64,000 bases of DNA from Sphingomonas sp. (GTDB lineage: Bacteria > Pseudomonadota > Alphaproteobacteria > Sphingomonadales > Sphingomonadaceae): NCBI RefSeq assembly GCF_017744835.1, contig NZ_JAGIAM010000001.1, forward strand, positions 1-64,000, in the 5' to 3' direction. The position numbers were made by a program, and so were the translations under genes. The notes beneath the pieces were generated by a model. The model did no database searches and was not told the DNA's origin. It saw nothing but the letters and a program-made list of their open reading frames with translations. Positions 19,445 through 28,337 of this stretch are shown one piece after another (position 1 is the first letter of the stretch; each line of letters opens with the position of its first letter).

Positions 19445-21103
19445 TCACCGGCAGCTATCCCCCGGCCCTGCATCCAGATCCAGGCACCGCCCGTCGATCT
19501 CGACCGGCACCTTCACCCCCACCAGCGCGGCGAGCGTCGGCGCGATGTCCACCGTCTCGACCGAGAGCGGCTGCTCGAAGCCCGTCATCCCCTTGCGCCA
19601 GAACAGGATCGGCACGCGGCGGTCATAGTCCCAGAAGCTGCCGTGGGTCGCGACCGAGCCCTTGGTCGGATCGGCGATCGGCGTGACGCGCGGCTTGAGC
19701 GCGATCACGAAGTCGCCCGAACGCTCGGCATTGTAGGAGCCGCGTGCGCGCTCGAGCAGCGTCCAGGTCTCGGGCGGAGTCTTGGCGAGCGGGGTCGCCT
19801 CGATCTGCGCGCGGGTGAAGACGCCCTGCACCTGCGGGTGCGCCGAATAGCGCTTGATCGCCTCGGCGAGCACTGCCTTGCGCTGCGCGGGCGTGAGGTT
19901 CGGCGTCACATAGACGTCGCCCGCGGCACTTCCCTCCAGCACCGATTCGCTGCCCAGGCCCAGCGACGCTGCGATCGCCTTGCCCATTGCAGTCGGCGTC
20001 AGCACCGGGTCGACGCGCGCGGCCATCGGCGCGGCATGCTCGCGGTTGCGCTCGGGCAGGTCGTGCCCGCCATGGTCGGCGGTGAGCACCACCGCATAAT
20101 CGACGCCCGTCCGGTCGAGCGCCGCGAAGAATTTGCCCAGATACTGGTCGAGCGCGGAGAGTTGCAGGCACATCTCGCTGCCCGAAGTGCCGAAGGTGTG
20201 GCCGACATAGTCGGTCGCCGAGGCGCCGACGATCAGCAGGTCGGTGTCGGCGCCCTGGCCGAGCTTCATGTCCGTCGCGAGGCCCGCGGCGGTGGCGAGG
20301 ATCGATTCGTCGAACTCGGGCGAGGCGCGGAAGGCCTTCGCGTCACCCGCCGCGCGCGCGAAGCGGCCGTCGCCGACGGTCTTGCCGCCGCCGATGGGGA
20401 TGGCACGCGCCTTGGGCACGCAGAAGCTCGGCAGCTCCATCGCCGGCTGCGGCTCGGCGATGCGTGCGACGATGTTCGCGTTCATCCGCGTCACCATCGC
20501 CGGAGCCGCGCGGCCTGCATAGGAGACGAAACCGTCCTTGCCGTTCCACCACCAGAGCTCGTCGACCTTGTGCCCGCCCATCATCACTGCGGCGCGATCC
20601 TTGCCCGCGACCGAGACGACGCGGCTGCCCGGATGCGCGGCCTTCATCCACTCGCCCAGCGTCGGCACCTTCAGGTGCACGTCGGAGACGGTGTAGTTGC
20701 TCGACGTGCTGCCCGGCACGCGCTCGTCCTCGGCGCAATAGACGGTCTTGTCCGCGCGCGGGGCCGAGAAGTCGGTCCAGTCGTTGGCGATGATCCCCGT
20801 GCGCGCCGGGCGGGCGCCGGTCAGGATCGTCGAATGGCCGGGGCAGGTCTCGGTCGCGGCATGGCTCTGGTAACCCGCAGGGAAGACCGCGCCCGAGAGC
20901 AGCCGCGCGAAGCCGCCGGTGAAGTGCGTGCGATATTCGGCGAACAGGTCGGCCGAGAACTGGTCCACCGAGATCACCACCAGCAGCTTGGGCGCGGCGC
21001 GAGCCGGCTCGGCCTGGGGCTGCGCGGGCGCCGCTTCGCGCGCGGCGAGCGGGGCGGACGCGAGCAGCGCCGCTGCGGACAGGATCGAACCGACGAGCTT
21101 CAT
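19445..21103 (-). CDS. PafA/SPAP-type alkaline phosphatase
   Basis: The 552-residue product has a signal peptide (MKLVGSILSAAALLASAPLA) and an alkaline phosphatase superfamily fold: ISVDQFSADLF (metal-binding Asp), the nucleophile region ATETCPGHSTILTG (Thr rather than Ser, as in PafA-type enzymes), VGASATDYVGHTFG, and VVLTADHGGHD. Sphingomonas SPAP and Elizabethkingia PafA are high-activity periplasmic phosphomonoesterases of this type. The frame is open 42 codons upstream, but the signal peptide fixes the start. It is divergent from dsbD, and no PHO box is apparent to me. Confidence 0.88.
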   Translation of the reverse strand: MKLVGSILSAAALLASAPLAAREAAPAQPQAEPARAAPKLLVVISVDQFSADLFAEYRTHFTGGFARLLSGAVFPAGYQSHAATETCPGHSTILTGARPARTGIIANDWTDFSAPRADKTVYCAEDERVPGSTSSNYTVSDVHLKVPTLGEWMKAAHPGSRVVSVAGKDRAAVMMGGHKVDELWWWNGKDGFVSYAGRAAPAMVTRMNANIVARIAEPQPAMELPSFCVPKARAIPIGGGKTVGDGRFARAAGDAKAFRASPEFDESILATAAGLATDMKLGQGADTDLLIVGASATDYVGHTFGTSGSEMCLQLSALDQYLGKFFAALDRTGVDYAVVLTADHGGHDLPERNREHAAPMAARVDPVLTPTAMGKAIAASLGLGSESVLEGSAAGDVYVTPNLTPAQRKAVLAEAIKRYSAHPQVQGVFTRAQIEATPLAKTPPETWTLLERARGSYNAERSGDFVIALKPRVTPIADPTKGSVATHGSFWDYDRRVPILFWRKGMTGFEQPLSVETVDIAPTLAALVGVKVPVEIDGRCLDLDAGPGDSCR

Positions 21104-21270
21104 TGCAGTCTCCAGGCGGGAAGGTCTTGCGCTGCAGGGCGCCCCGGCGGACCGAGGCATAGCCGCAGGCGTGAATGCGGGACAGAGGGCAATCGGCGGA
21201 CGTCGACTCCCCGCTCGCCAACCCCGCACCGCCGCTGCTATCGGTGGTGCCGGACCGGCGGGGCGAGTGG

Positions 21271-23310
21271 ATGCGCGACTTGTGTTTCAGACTTATGTCG
21301 CTGCTGGCGACCTTCGCGGCGCTCCTGTGCACGCCCGCCGCCGCGCAGCCGCTCGGCGAGGGCCCGCACGTCCGCATCGAGCTGATCGCCGAGACCGAGC
21401 ACCCCGCCCCCGGCAGCGAAGTCACGCTCGCCTTCGCTTCGACGCCCGAGCCGGGCTGGCACGCCTATTGGCAGAACCCGGGCGATGCCGGCCTGCCCGC
21501 GCGCGCCGCATGGACGCTCCCCGCCGGAATGAGCGCCGGACCGCTGCGCTATCCGGTGCCGCAGCGGCTGGTGATCGGCGGGCTGATGAACTTCGTCTTC
21601 GAGAAGCCCTTCGCCCAGCTGGTCGAGCTGCGCGTCCCCGCCTCCGCCACACCGGGGCAGGCGCTGCCGGTGCGTGTGCGGCTCGACTATCTGGTCTGCA
21701 CCGACAAGATCTGCGTGCCCGAACGCGCCGAGCTCGCCACTCAGCTGACCGTCGGCGACGGCAGCGTGCCCGCCGACCGCCGCGCGCGCTTCGACGCGTG
21801 GCGCGCGGCGCTGCCCAAGCCGCTCAATGTCGACGCGCGCTTCCAGGTCGAGAACGGACGCGTCCGCATCGCCATCCCCTTCCCCGCCGACGCGCTTACG
21901 GGCGAGGCCTGGTTCTTCCCGGCGACGCGCGACGCGATCGACTATGCCGCGCCCCAGACGCTCGGCCGCGACGGCGACCGCATCGTCATCGAGACCGGCG
22001 CCAAGGGAGCGCCCGCGCTGCTCGAAGGCGTGCTCGCGGTGGGCGGCCGCGGTTTCGAGGTGCGCGCCCAGCCCGGCACCGTGCCGCCCGCACGCAACGG
22101 CGGGGGGGGACCCGGACTCGCCGCGGCGCTGCTCGCTTTCGGCGCCGCGGTGCTCGGCGGGCTGGTGCTCAACGTCATGCCCTGCGTCTTCCCGATCCTG
22201 AGCCTCAAGGCGCTGAGCCTCGCCAAGGCCAATGACTCGGCGGCCAGCCCGCGCGTCGAGGCGCTCGCCTACACCGCGGGCGTGGTGCTGGTGTGCCTGG
22301 CGCTCGGCGCGGGGATGCTCGCGCTGCGGACGGGCGGCATGGCGGTCGGCTGGGGATTCCAGCTCACCAGCCCGCGCGTGATCCTGCTGCTGCTCCTGCT
22401 GGTCAGCGCGATCGCGCTCAACCTCGCCGGGCTGTTCGAGATCAACGCCCCCGGCTTCGTCAACCGCGCCGCGGCCAAGGGCCACGGCGGCGCCTTCGCC
22501 ACCGGGGCGCTCGCGGCCTTCGTCGCGACACCCTGCGCGGGTCCGTTCATGGCATCGGCGATGGGCGCGGCGCTGATCCTCCCCTGGTTCGCGGCGCTGG
22601 CGGTGTTCGCCGGACTGGGGCTCGGCATTGCGCTGCCCTTCCTGCTGCTCGGCTTCGTGCCCGCGCTCCGCCGCCGCCTGCCCAGGCCCGGCGCGTGGAT
22701 GGCGACGCTGCGGCGCATCCTCTCGGTCCCCATGTTCCTCACTGCGCTCGCGCTTGCCTGGGTGCTCGGGCGACAGGCCGGAGTCGACGGCATGGCGTTC
22801 GGGCTGGGCGCGACCTTGCTCGCGGCGTTCGGCCTGTGGTGGGGCGGGCGTCGCCAGGCGCGCGGCCTGAGCCGGGCCTGGCTCCCGGCGCTTCCGCTGC
22901 TGCTCCTCGCGCTCGCCGCCGCCGTAGTCATCCGCCCGGCGCCCGCCACCGCCGAGCGCGCCGCCGTCGCCGGCGCCGAGCGGTTCAGCGAGACCCGGCT
23001 CGCGCAGCTCCGCGCCGAGGGCCGCCCGGTCTTCGCCTATTTCACTGCCGATTGGTGCCTCACCTGCAAGGTCAACGAAAAGGCCGTGATCGAGACCGCG
23101 CCCGTCGCCCAGGCGCTCGCCGAGGGCAAGGTCGCGGTGCTCGTCGGCGACTGGACCGACGGCAACCCCGAGCTCGGCCGCTTCATCGAGCGGCACAACC
23201 GCGCCGGCGTGCCGCTCTACCTCTGGTACAAGCCCGGCGCCGCCGAGCCCGAGGTGCTGCCGCAGATCCTCAGCCAGGCACTGCTGACCGATCTCGCGCG
23301 GAGCCGCTGA
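21271..23310 (+). CDS. dsbD: Thiol:disulfide interchange protein DsbD
   Basis: DsbD carries reducing power from cytoplasmic thioredoxin across the inner membrane to periplasmic thiols. The order is complete: signal peptide, N-terminal alpha domain with YLVCTDKICVPERA (Cys143/148), eight-helix core with NVMPCVFPIL (Cys305) and VATPCAGPFM (Cys422), and a C-terminal thioredoxin-like domain with ADWCLTCK (Cys596/599). An ATG at 21295 is an alternative start and would give a shorter signal peptide. The frame is open to 21175, but that region is the divergent promoter of the phosphatase. Confidence 0.92.
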   Translation: MRDLCFRLMSLLATFAALLCTPAAAQPLGEGPHVRIELIAETEHPAPGSEVTLAFASTPEPGWHAYWQNPGDAGLPARAAWTLPAGMSAGPLRYPVPQRLVIGGLMNFVFEKPFAQLVELRVPASATPGQALPVRVRLDYLVCTDKICVPERAELATQLTVGDGSVPADRRARFDAWRAALPKPLNVDARFQVENGRVRIAIPFPADALTGEAWFFPATRDAIDYAAPQTLGRDGDRIVIETGAKGAPALLEGVLAVGGRGFEVRAQPGTVPPARNGGGGPGLAAALLAFGAAVLGGLVLNVMPCVFPILSLKALSLAKANDSAASPRVEALAYTAGVVLVCLALGAGMLALRTGGMAVGWGFQLTSPRVILLLLLLVSAIALNLAGLFEINAPGFVNRAAAKGHGGAFATGALAAFVATPCAGPFMASAMGAALILPWFAALAVFAGLGLGIALPFLLLGFVPALRRRLPRPGAWMATLRRILSVPMFLTALALAWVLGRQAGVDGMAFGLGATLLAAFGLWWGGRRQARGLSRAWLPALPLLLLALAAAVVIRPAPATAERAAVAGAERFSETRLAQLRAEGRPVFAYFTADWCLTCKVNEKAVIETAPVAQALAEGKVAVLVGDWTDGNPELGRFIERHNRAGVPLYLWYKPGAAEPEVLPQILSQALLTDLARSR

Positions 23311-23382
23311 ACACCTCTTGTGCAGCGCAGCAAAGCGTTGCAGCATGGAACTCCTGGCACGCCTCCTGCGCTTGGAGATCGA

Positions 23383-24819
23383 ATGGCATCAGACGCGGCG
23401 TTCGATGAAATCTGGGGTCGCGGCGGCCCCCAGGCACCGCGTCCCGAATTCGCGCCGCTCTCCCGCTGGGTCGCGGAGACGCCCTGCGCCGAGCTCCAGC
23501 GCCGCCAGCAATCGGCCGAGGCCGCCTTTCGCCAGCTCGGCATCACCTTCGCCGTCTATGGCGACAGCGACGCGGCCGAGCGGATCATCCCCTTCGACAT
23601 CGTGCCGCGCATCTTCCTGCCCGACGAATGGCGCCGGCTCTCGGAAGGGCTGGTCCAGCGCGTCGAGGCGATCAACGCCTTCCTCGAGGACATCTACGGC
23701 GAGCGCCGCATCCTCGCCGAGGGGCTGATCCCGCCCGAGCTGATCTACCGCAACGAGCAATACCGCCCCGAAGTCGCCGGCGTCCGCCCGCCGCACGGCG
23801 TCTGGGCGCATATCTGCGGGATCGACCTTGTCCGCACCGGGCCGGACGAATTCTATGTGCTCGAGGACAATGCCCGCACCCCCTCGGGCGTCTCCTACAT
23901 GCTCGAGAATCGCGAGGCGATGCTGCGGCTGTGCCCCGAGCTGTTCCGCGATTTCCGCGTGGCGCCGGTCGATTCCTATCCCGACAAGCTGCTCGCGACG
24001 ATGCGCTCGGTGGCGCCGGGCGCCAATCCGCATCCGGTCTGCGTCGTGCTCACTCCCGGCCACTTCAACTCGGCCTATTACGAGCACAGCTTCCTCGCCG
24101 ATTCGATGGGGATCGAGCTGGTCGAGGCCGCGGACCTGCTCGTCGACGACGACATGGTCTGGATGCAGACGATCGCCGGCCGCGTGAAGGTCGACGTGAT
24201 CTACCGCCGGATCGACGACGATTTCCTCGACCCCCTCACCTTCCGCGCGGATTCGCTGCTGGGCGTGCCCGGGCTGATCGCGGCCTATCGCGCGGGCAAT
24301 GTCGCGCTGATCAACGCGCCGGGGAACGGTATCGCCGACGACAAGGCGATCTACAGCTACATGCCGGAGATCGTGCGCTTCTATTCGGGCGGCGAGGCCA
24401 AGCTGCCCAACGTCCAGACCTGGCGCTGCCGCGAGCCGGACGCACTCAAATACGTCCTCGACCGCCTGCCCGAGCTGGTCGTCAAGCTGGTCGACGGATC
24501 GGGCGGCTACGGTATGCTCGTCGGCCCCACCGCCACCCGCGCGCAGATCGAGGAGTTCCGCGCCGCGCTGGTCGCCGAGCCGCACCGCTACATCGCCCAG
24601 CCGACGCTGGCGCTGTCGACCGTGCCGACGCTGACCGAGGCCGGCCTCGCCCCCCGCCACGTCGACTTCCGCCCCTTCGTCCTCACCGGCAGCGACGGCG
24701 TCCGCATCGTCCCCGGCGGCCTCACCCGCGTGGCGCTGCGCGAAGGCTCGCTCGTGGTGAACTCCAGCCAGGGCGGCGGCACCAAGGACAGCTTCGTGCT
24801 GCTGGAGGACGGCGTATGA
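23383..24819 (+). CDS. Circularly permuted ATP-grasp protein
   Basis: The 478-residue product belongs to the permuted ATP-grasp family that accompanies alpha-E and transglutaminase-like proteins in proteobacterial operons; these have been proposed to make or modify peptides, but no substrate is established. Recognisable segments are YRNEQYRPEVAGVRPPHGVW, DNARTPSGVSYMLENRE, VIYRRIDDDFLDPLTF, the glycine-rich nucleotide loop VKLVDGSGGYGMLVGP and VNSSQGGGTKDSFVL. GGAG lies seven bases before the ATG. A longer in-frame start at 23320 is unlikely. It is the first of three same-strand genes. Confidence 0.88.
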   Translation: MASDAAFDEIWGRGGPQAPRPEFAPLSRWVAETPCAELQRRQQSAEAAFRQLGITFAVYGDSDAAERIIPFDIVPRIFLPDEWRRLSEGLVQRVEAINAFLEDIYGERRILAEGLIPPELIYRNEQYRPEVAGVRPPHGVWAHICGIDLVRTGPDEFYVLEDNARTPSGVSYMLENREAMLRLCPELFRDFRVAPVDSYPDKLLATMRSVAPGANPHPVCVVLTPGHFNSAYYEHSFLADSMGIELVEAADLLVDDDMVWMQTIAGRVKVDVIYRRIDDDFLDPLTFRADSLLGVPGLIAAYRAGNVALINAPGNGIADDKAIYSYMPEIVRFYSGGEAKLPNVQTWRCREPDALKYVLDRLPELVVKLVDGSGGYGMLVGPTATRAQIEEFRAALVAEPHRYIAQPTLALSTVPTLTEAGLAPRHVDFRPFVLTGSDGVRIVPGGLTRVALREGSLVVNSSQGGGTKDSFVLLEDGV

Positions 24820-24837
24820 GGGGGCAGCTTCCTCGAT

Positions 24838-24856
24838 CCTCCCCGGCACGGGGAGG
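24838..24856 (+). promoter_or_regulatory. Hairpin that masks the alpha-E ribosome-binding site
   Basis: An 8-bp perfect stem (24838-24845 with 24849-24856) has a three-base loop, and its 3' arm GGGGAGG is the Shine-Dalgarno of the next gene (ATG at 24864). The preceding stop codon is about 18 bases upstream, so ribosomes finishing the ATP-grasp gene could open the stem. This is a plausible translational-coupling device, not a demonstrated one. Confidence 0.55.
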
Positions 24857-24863
24857 ATTTTAG

Positions 24864-25805
24864 ATGCTGATGCTCTCGCGCACCGCGGCGGCGCTCTACT
24901 GGCTCGGCCGCTATGTCGAGCGCGCCGACTTCATCGCGCGGCTGGTCGAGGCGACGATCCGGCTCGATGCGCTCTCGGCGCGCCCCGCGGGTGAGGCGGC
25001 GTGGCAGAGCGCGCTCGCGGTCAGCTACAATGACGAGGCCTTCGCCGCGACCGGCGCCAACCTCAACCAGACCAACGTCGCCTGCTTCCTGACGCTCGAC
25101 GCCAGCCATCCCGGCTCGATCGTCCGTTGCCTCGAGACAGCGCGCAACAACGCCCGCGCGGTGCGCACCGCGCTCACGCGCGAGGCCTGGACCGCGATCA
25201 ATCGCGCCTGGTGGCTGTTCCAGAACCGTGCCTCGACCGGCGGCGCGACGGCGACGCTCAATCTGGTCGAGCAGGTCAAGGGCGAGACCCGCGGGTTCGA
25301 AGGCGCGATCCACCGGATGATGCGCAACGAGGCGACGCTGCTGATCCAGCTCGGCGCCGCCGTCGAGCGCGCGGACAACACCGCGCGGCTGGTCGACGTC
25401 AAATATCATCTGCTGCTGCCCGAGGGCGAAAGCGTCGGCGGCGTGGTCGATCGCGACCAATGGACGACGATCCTCCAGACCGTCTCGGCCGTCACGGCCT
25501 ATCGCTGGCTCTATAGCGAGGGGCTGCAGCCCGCCAACGTCATCGACCTGCTCGTCAGCCACCCCGAGCTGCCGCGCAGCCTGGCGGCCTGCGTCGAGGA
25601 ATCGGTGGCGCTGCTCAACCAGCTCGCCAGGCGCACCGGCCTCCAGGGCGAGGCCGACCGCATGGCCCGCGCGCGCATGGCTCGGACGCAGAAGACCCAT
25701 ACCGCCGACGTGATCGTCAGTGGCCTCCACGAGCATCTCGCGGCCTTCATCCAGGAGAATGCGATGCTCGACGCCGCGATCGCACGCCAGTTCCGGTTCA
25801 TATGA
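24864..25805 (+). CDS. Alpha-E domain-containing protein
   Basis: The 313-residue all-helical protein begins MLMLSRTAAALYWLGRYVER, the hallmark of alpha-E (DUF403) proteins. A repeated helical core follows (ARNNARAVRTALTREAWTAI, FEGAIHRMMRNEATLLIQLG). The family is nearly always next to a permuted ATP-grasp gene and a transglutaminase-like gene, as here; its biochemical role is unknown. Its 3' end overlaps the start of the transglutaminase-like gene by four bases, implying coupled translation. Confidence 0.9.
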   Translation: MLMLSRTAAALYWLGRYVERADFIARLVEATIRLDALSARPAGEAAWQSALAVSYNDEAFAATGANLNQTNVACFLTLDASHPGSIVRCLETARNNARAVRTALTREAWTAINRAWWLFQNRASTGGATATLNLVEQVKGETRGFEGAIHRMMRNEATLLIQLGAAVERADNTARLVDVKYHLLLPEGESVGGVVDRDQWTTILQTVSAVTAYRWLYSEGLQPANVIDLLVSHPELPRSLAACVEESVALLNQLARRTGLQGEADRMARARMARTQKTHTADVIVSGLHEHLAAFIQENAMLDAAIARQFRFI

Positions 25806-26602
25806 GGATCACCGTCGACCATCGCACGCGCTACCGCTTCTCCGAGCCCCAGGCGCGGATCGTCCAGATGCTGCGGCTCACCCCGTCCGATACCGCCGAC
25901 CAGACGGTGGTGAGCTGGCTGATCGGCATCGATTGCGACGCGCGGATGCGCGACGGCACCGACGGCTTCGGCAATGCCGTGACGATGCTCTATGCCGACG
26001 GACCGATCGAGACGTTCGACGTCACCGTCTCGGGCGAAGTGCTGACCAGCGAGGCGAACGGAGTCGTGCGCGGCAGCATCGAGCCGCTCGCGCCGCTCCT
26101 CTTCCTGCGCAGCACGCCGCGCACCGCCCCCGGCGACGCGCTGTCCGTGTTCGCCGCCGACAGTGTCGCGGGCGCGGGCGATCCGCTCGAGCGTCTGCAT
26201 CGGCTCAACACGGCGCTCCACGCCCGCTTCCCCGATGCGCCCGACGCGCCCGACACCGGCGTCACTGCCGCCGCGGCGTTCGACAGCGACCGCGTCACGT
26301 CGCGCGACATGGCGCAGATGTTCATCGCCGCCGCGCGCTGCTTGGGCGTGCCCGCGCGCTACATCTCGGGCTATTGCAGCGACGGCGTCGCCCGCTCGGC
26401 TCCGCACGCCTGGGCGGAAGCCCATGTCGAGGGGCTCGGCTGGGTCGGCTTCGATCCGGTGAAGGGGCTTTCGACCGACGAGTGCCATGTGCGCATGGCC
26501 GTCGGGCTCGACGCGGCAGGCGCGGCGGCGACCGTGGGCACCCGGACCGGCGCGGGCGACGAGAAGCTCGACGTCGACCTCCAGGCCTTCGCCGAGGAAT
26601 AG
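25802..26602 (+). CDS. Transglutaminase-like protein with Ser in place of the catalytic Cys
   Basis: The 266-residue protein has the N-terminal beta domain (MRITVDHRTRYRFSEPQARI) and the transglutaminase core. Family members read GVCxDFAH at the nucleophile; here the aligned stretch is VTSRDMAQ, giving Ser167. The His (PHAWAEAHV, His202) and Asp (GWVGFDP, Asp218) are kept. A cysteine occurs 13 residues later in the helix (AAARCLG), but not at the nucleophile position. The protein may be a catalytically altered or regulatory member. It ends the ATP-grasp/alpha-E operon. Confidence 0.85.
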   Translation: MRITVDHRTRYRFSEPQARIVQMLRLTPSDTADQTVVSWLIGIDCDARMRDGTDGFGNAVTMLYADGPIETFDVTVSGEVLTSEANGVVRGSIEPLAPLLFLRSTPRTAPGDALSVFAADSVAGAGDPLERLHRLNTALHARFPDAPDAPDTGVTAAAAFDSDRVTSRDMAQMFIAAARCLGVPARYISGYCSDGVARSAPHAWAEAHVEGLGWVGFDPVKGLSTDECHVRMAVGLDAAGAAATVGTRTGAGDEKLDVDLQAFAEE

Positions 26603-26643
26603 ATCAGGCCGGATCGCATTGTTTCGCCCCTCCCCCGAACCCA

Positions 26644-26752
26644 CCGTCACCCCGGACTTGTTCCGGAGTCTACCGGGAGACAAGGGTTGGACAAGAGGCT
26701 CTATGGTAGTCGGTGAGGCTGAGTGGGCCCCGGCACAAGGCCGGGGTGACGG
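26644..26752. repeat. Palindromic spacer element between the transglutaminase gene and bpt
   Basis: A perfect 12-bp inverted repeat, CCGTCACCCCGG at 26644-26655 and its complement at 26741-26752, bounds the 26603-26788 spacer. Inner hairpins (CCGGACTTGTTCCGG and GCACAAGGCC-type) lie inside. It lies between convergent genes and could terminate both. It is of the same general style as the other dispersed hairpins here. Confidence 0.65.
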
Positions 26753-26788
26753 ATGCTATAGGCGGAGCCGGTTTGCTCCGAACTGAGC

Positions 26789-27574
26789 CTACACCAGCTC
26801 GCGCGCCCGGCTCGCCGTCGCCACGTCCGCCGGCGTCTCGTCGTCGGCGAGCAGCGACCAGCCGTTCGGCCCCAGCACTTCGATCGGCCGATAGCGCGTC
26901 TTGTAGGCCATCCGCTCCGATCCCTTCACCCAATAGCCGAGATAGACATAGGGCAGGCCGGCCGCGCAGCTGCGCAGGATATGGTCCATGATGATGAAGT
27001 TGCCGAGCGAGGGCCGGCTCGCGTCCTCGGTCTCGAAGAAGCTGTAGATCATCGACAGGCCGTCGGCCTGCTGGTCGGTGATGCATGCGCCCACCAGCTT
27101 GCCGCGCCGGCCGTCGACCGAGGGCTCGCGATATTCGATGACATAGGAGCTGACCGGCGACTGCTCGACCATGTCGGCATAGTCGTTCTCGTCCATCGCC
27201 GCCATGCCGCCGCCCGGATGGCGCGTCTTCAGATAGCGGTGGAGCAGCGCATACTGCTCCTCGGTCGCCCAGGGCTTGCAGGCGGTGACTTCCAGGTCCG
27301 AATTCCGCCGCAGCAGCTTGCGCTGCGTGGCATTGGGCTCGAACTGGTCGGCGACGACACGCACCGAGACGCAGGCAGTGCATCCCGCGCAGCTCGGCCG
27401 ATAGGCGACCGACTGGCTGCGGCGGAAGCCGATCCGGCCCAGCGCGTCGTTGAGCTCGGACGCGTGCTGGCCCGTCAGCTCGGTGAAGATCTTCCGCTCC
27501 TGCCGTCCCGGCAGATAGGGGCACGGGCTGGGACTCGTCACGAAGAAACGCGGGAAACGGGAAATTGCAGTCAC
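26789..27574 (-). CDS. bpt: Aspartate/glutamate leucyl-transferase (N-end rule, Bpt)
   Basis: Bpt attaches leucine from Leu-tRNA to proteins with N-terminal Asp or Glu, marking them for ClpS/ClpAP. The 261-residue product has the ATE-family cysteine motifs [17 protein letters not shown] and [13 protein letters not shown] and the C-terminal GNAT-like part ([37 protein letters not shown]). Length is typical for bacterial Bpt. The gene stands alone, with a 760-base, repeat-filled spacer upstream. Confidence 0.93.
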   Translation of the reverse strand: MTAISRFPRFFVTSPSPCPYLPGRQERKIFTELTGQHASELNDALGRIGFRRSQSVAYRPSCAGCTACVSVRVVADQFEPNATQRKLLRRNSDLEVTACKPWATEEQYALLHRYLKTRHPGGGMAAMDENDYADMVEQSPVSSYVIEYREPSVDGRRGKLVGACITDQQADGLSMIYSFFETEDASRPSLGNFIIMDHILRSCAAGLPYVYLGYWVKGSERMAYKTRYRPIEVLGPNGWSLLADDETPADVATASRARELV

Positions 27575-27655
27575 CGCTCGATCGCCCCTCTCTGCCGGCC
27601 CGGAATCGGCCTTTCGGGGCGACTATGAAGCGCCGCGGGATTTATGAAAAGTGCG

Positions 27656-27676
27656 TTTACCATAAAAGAAGGTTAA
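27656..27676. promoter_or_regulatory. TTTACC-N9-GGTTAA inverted repeat upstream of bpt
   Basis: TTTACC (27656-27661) and GGTTAA (27671-27676) form an inverted pair about 85 bases before bpt. Similar TTAACC half-sites flank ctrA in this window. CtrA recognises TTAA-containing motifs, so this could be a CtrA-type site, but spacing and orientation differ from the classical TTAA-N7-TTAA. The rest of 27677-27924 shows no feature I can support. Confidence 0.25.
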
Positions 27677-27924
27677 CGCAGGGGTTCGACAGATCGGAAG
27701 CGAAACAAAGACTTAGCTGCAAGCGCGTCGAGACGCGAAGCTCGGTCATTCACCACATCCGTCAACCAGCCGCGACGCCCGATGCGCGCGGTCAGACTGT
27801 CCCTCGGGCAGAGTACACGGGGCACGAGTCCGCGTGAATCGCCGCCCGACTCAACTCGCCGCGCAAGCGATTCGTTTCGTCGGATCGTCGCAAACGGGCG
27901 GGCGAAATTGAGCTGGGACCTTTT

Positions 27925-28061
27925 CCCTCTCCCCTTGTGGGAGAGGGAGGGAGCCGACGAAGTCGGCGGAAGGGTGAGGGGGAGTGAGTCTTGAGTCCCC
28001 CTCATCCTTCCCACTCGCTACGCGAGCGGGCCCCTTCCTTCTCCTACAAGGGGAGAAGGAG
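27925..28061. repeat. Composite palindromic element, copy B (137 bp)
   Basis: Its reverse complement is almost identical to 19298-19436, with only scattered differences (for example in the central GACATGAGTCTCAC segment). The same four hairpins appear in the opposite order. High conservation of a non-coding element at two distant sites points to dispersal by copying rather than chance. Confidence 0.85.
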
Positions 28062-28088
28062 CTAACCGCCCTCTTCCAGACGCCTCTT

Positions 28089-28219
28089 CCCTTGCAAAGT
28101 AGGATTTCGCTTGCTTGGCTGGCGTTCCCGCCGGCCTCGGCGCCGCTCTTTGAACCGTCGAACGACGCTGGACGCAGGAGTCCCCGCCGAAAATCCCTGC
28201 GGAGGGTGTCCACTTTGTC
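28089..28219 (-). repeat. GTGGACA/ATCCTACTTTGCAAGG repeat, copy 1 (131 bp)
   Basis: Read on the minus strand, it starts GACAAAGTGGACACCCTCCG, contains CAAAGAGCGGC and ends GCGAAATCCTACTTTGCAAG plus GG. The same three blocks, in the same order, occur at 36578-36696 on the plus strand and partly at 38436-38604. The centre is diverged. No ORF is supported. The rest of 28220-28337 shows nothing I can name. Confidence 0.75.
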
Positions 28220-28337
28220 TATTTCCAGCCAAGGCCCCGGCGGCGCGCCGGGCCTTGCTGCAGGAAATTTCATTGCGCGCCGGCGCAACGTTATTCCCCA
28301 AAACGCGGGAAAAGTGGGAAGTTAGGCCGCGCCCCGC

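Noticed and set aside
27677..27924. Possible small RNA or gene upstream of bpt
   Set aside because: No convincing ORF, promoter/terminator pair or known RNA motif could be supported there.
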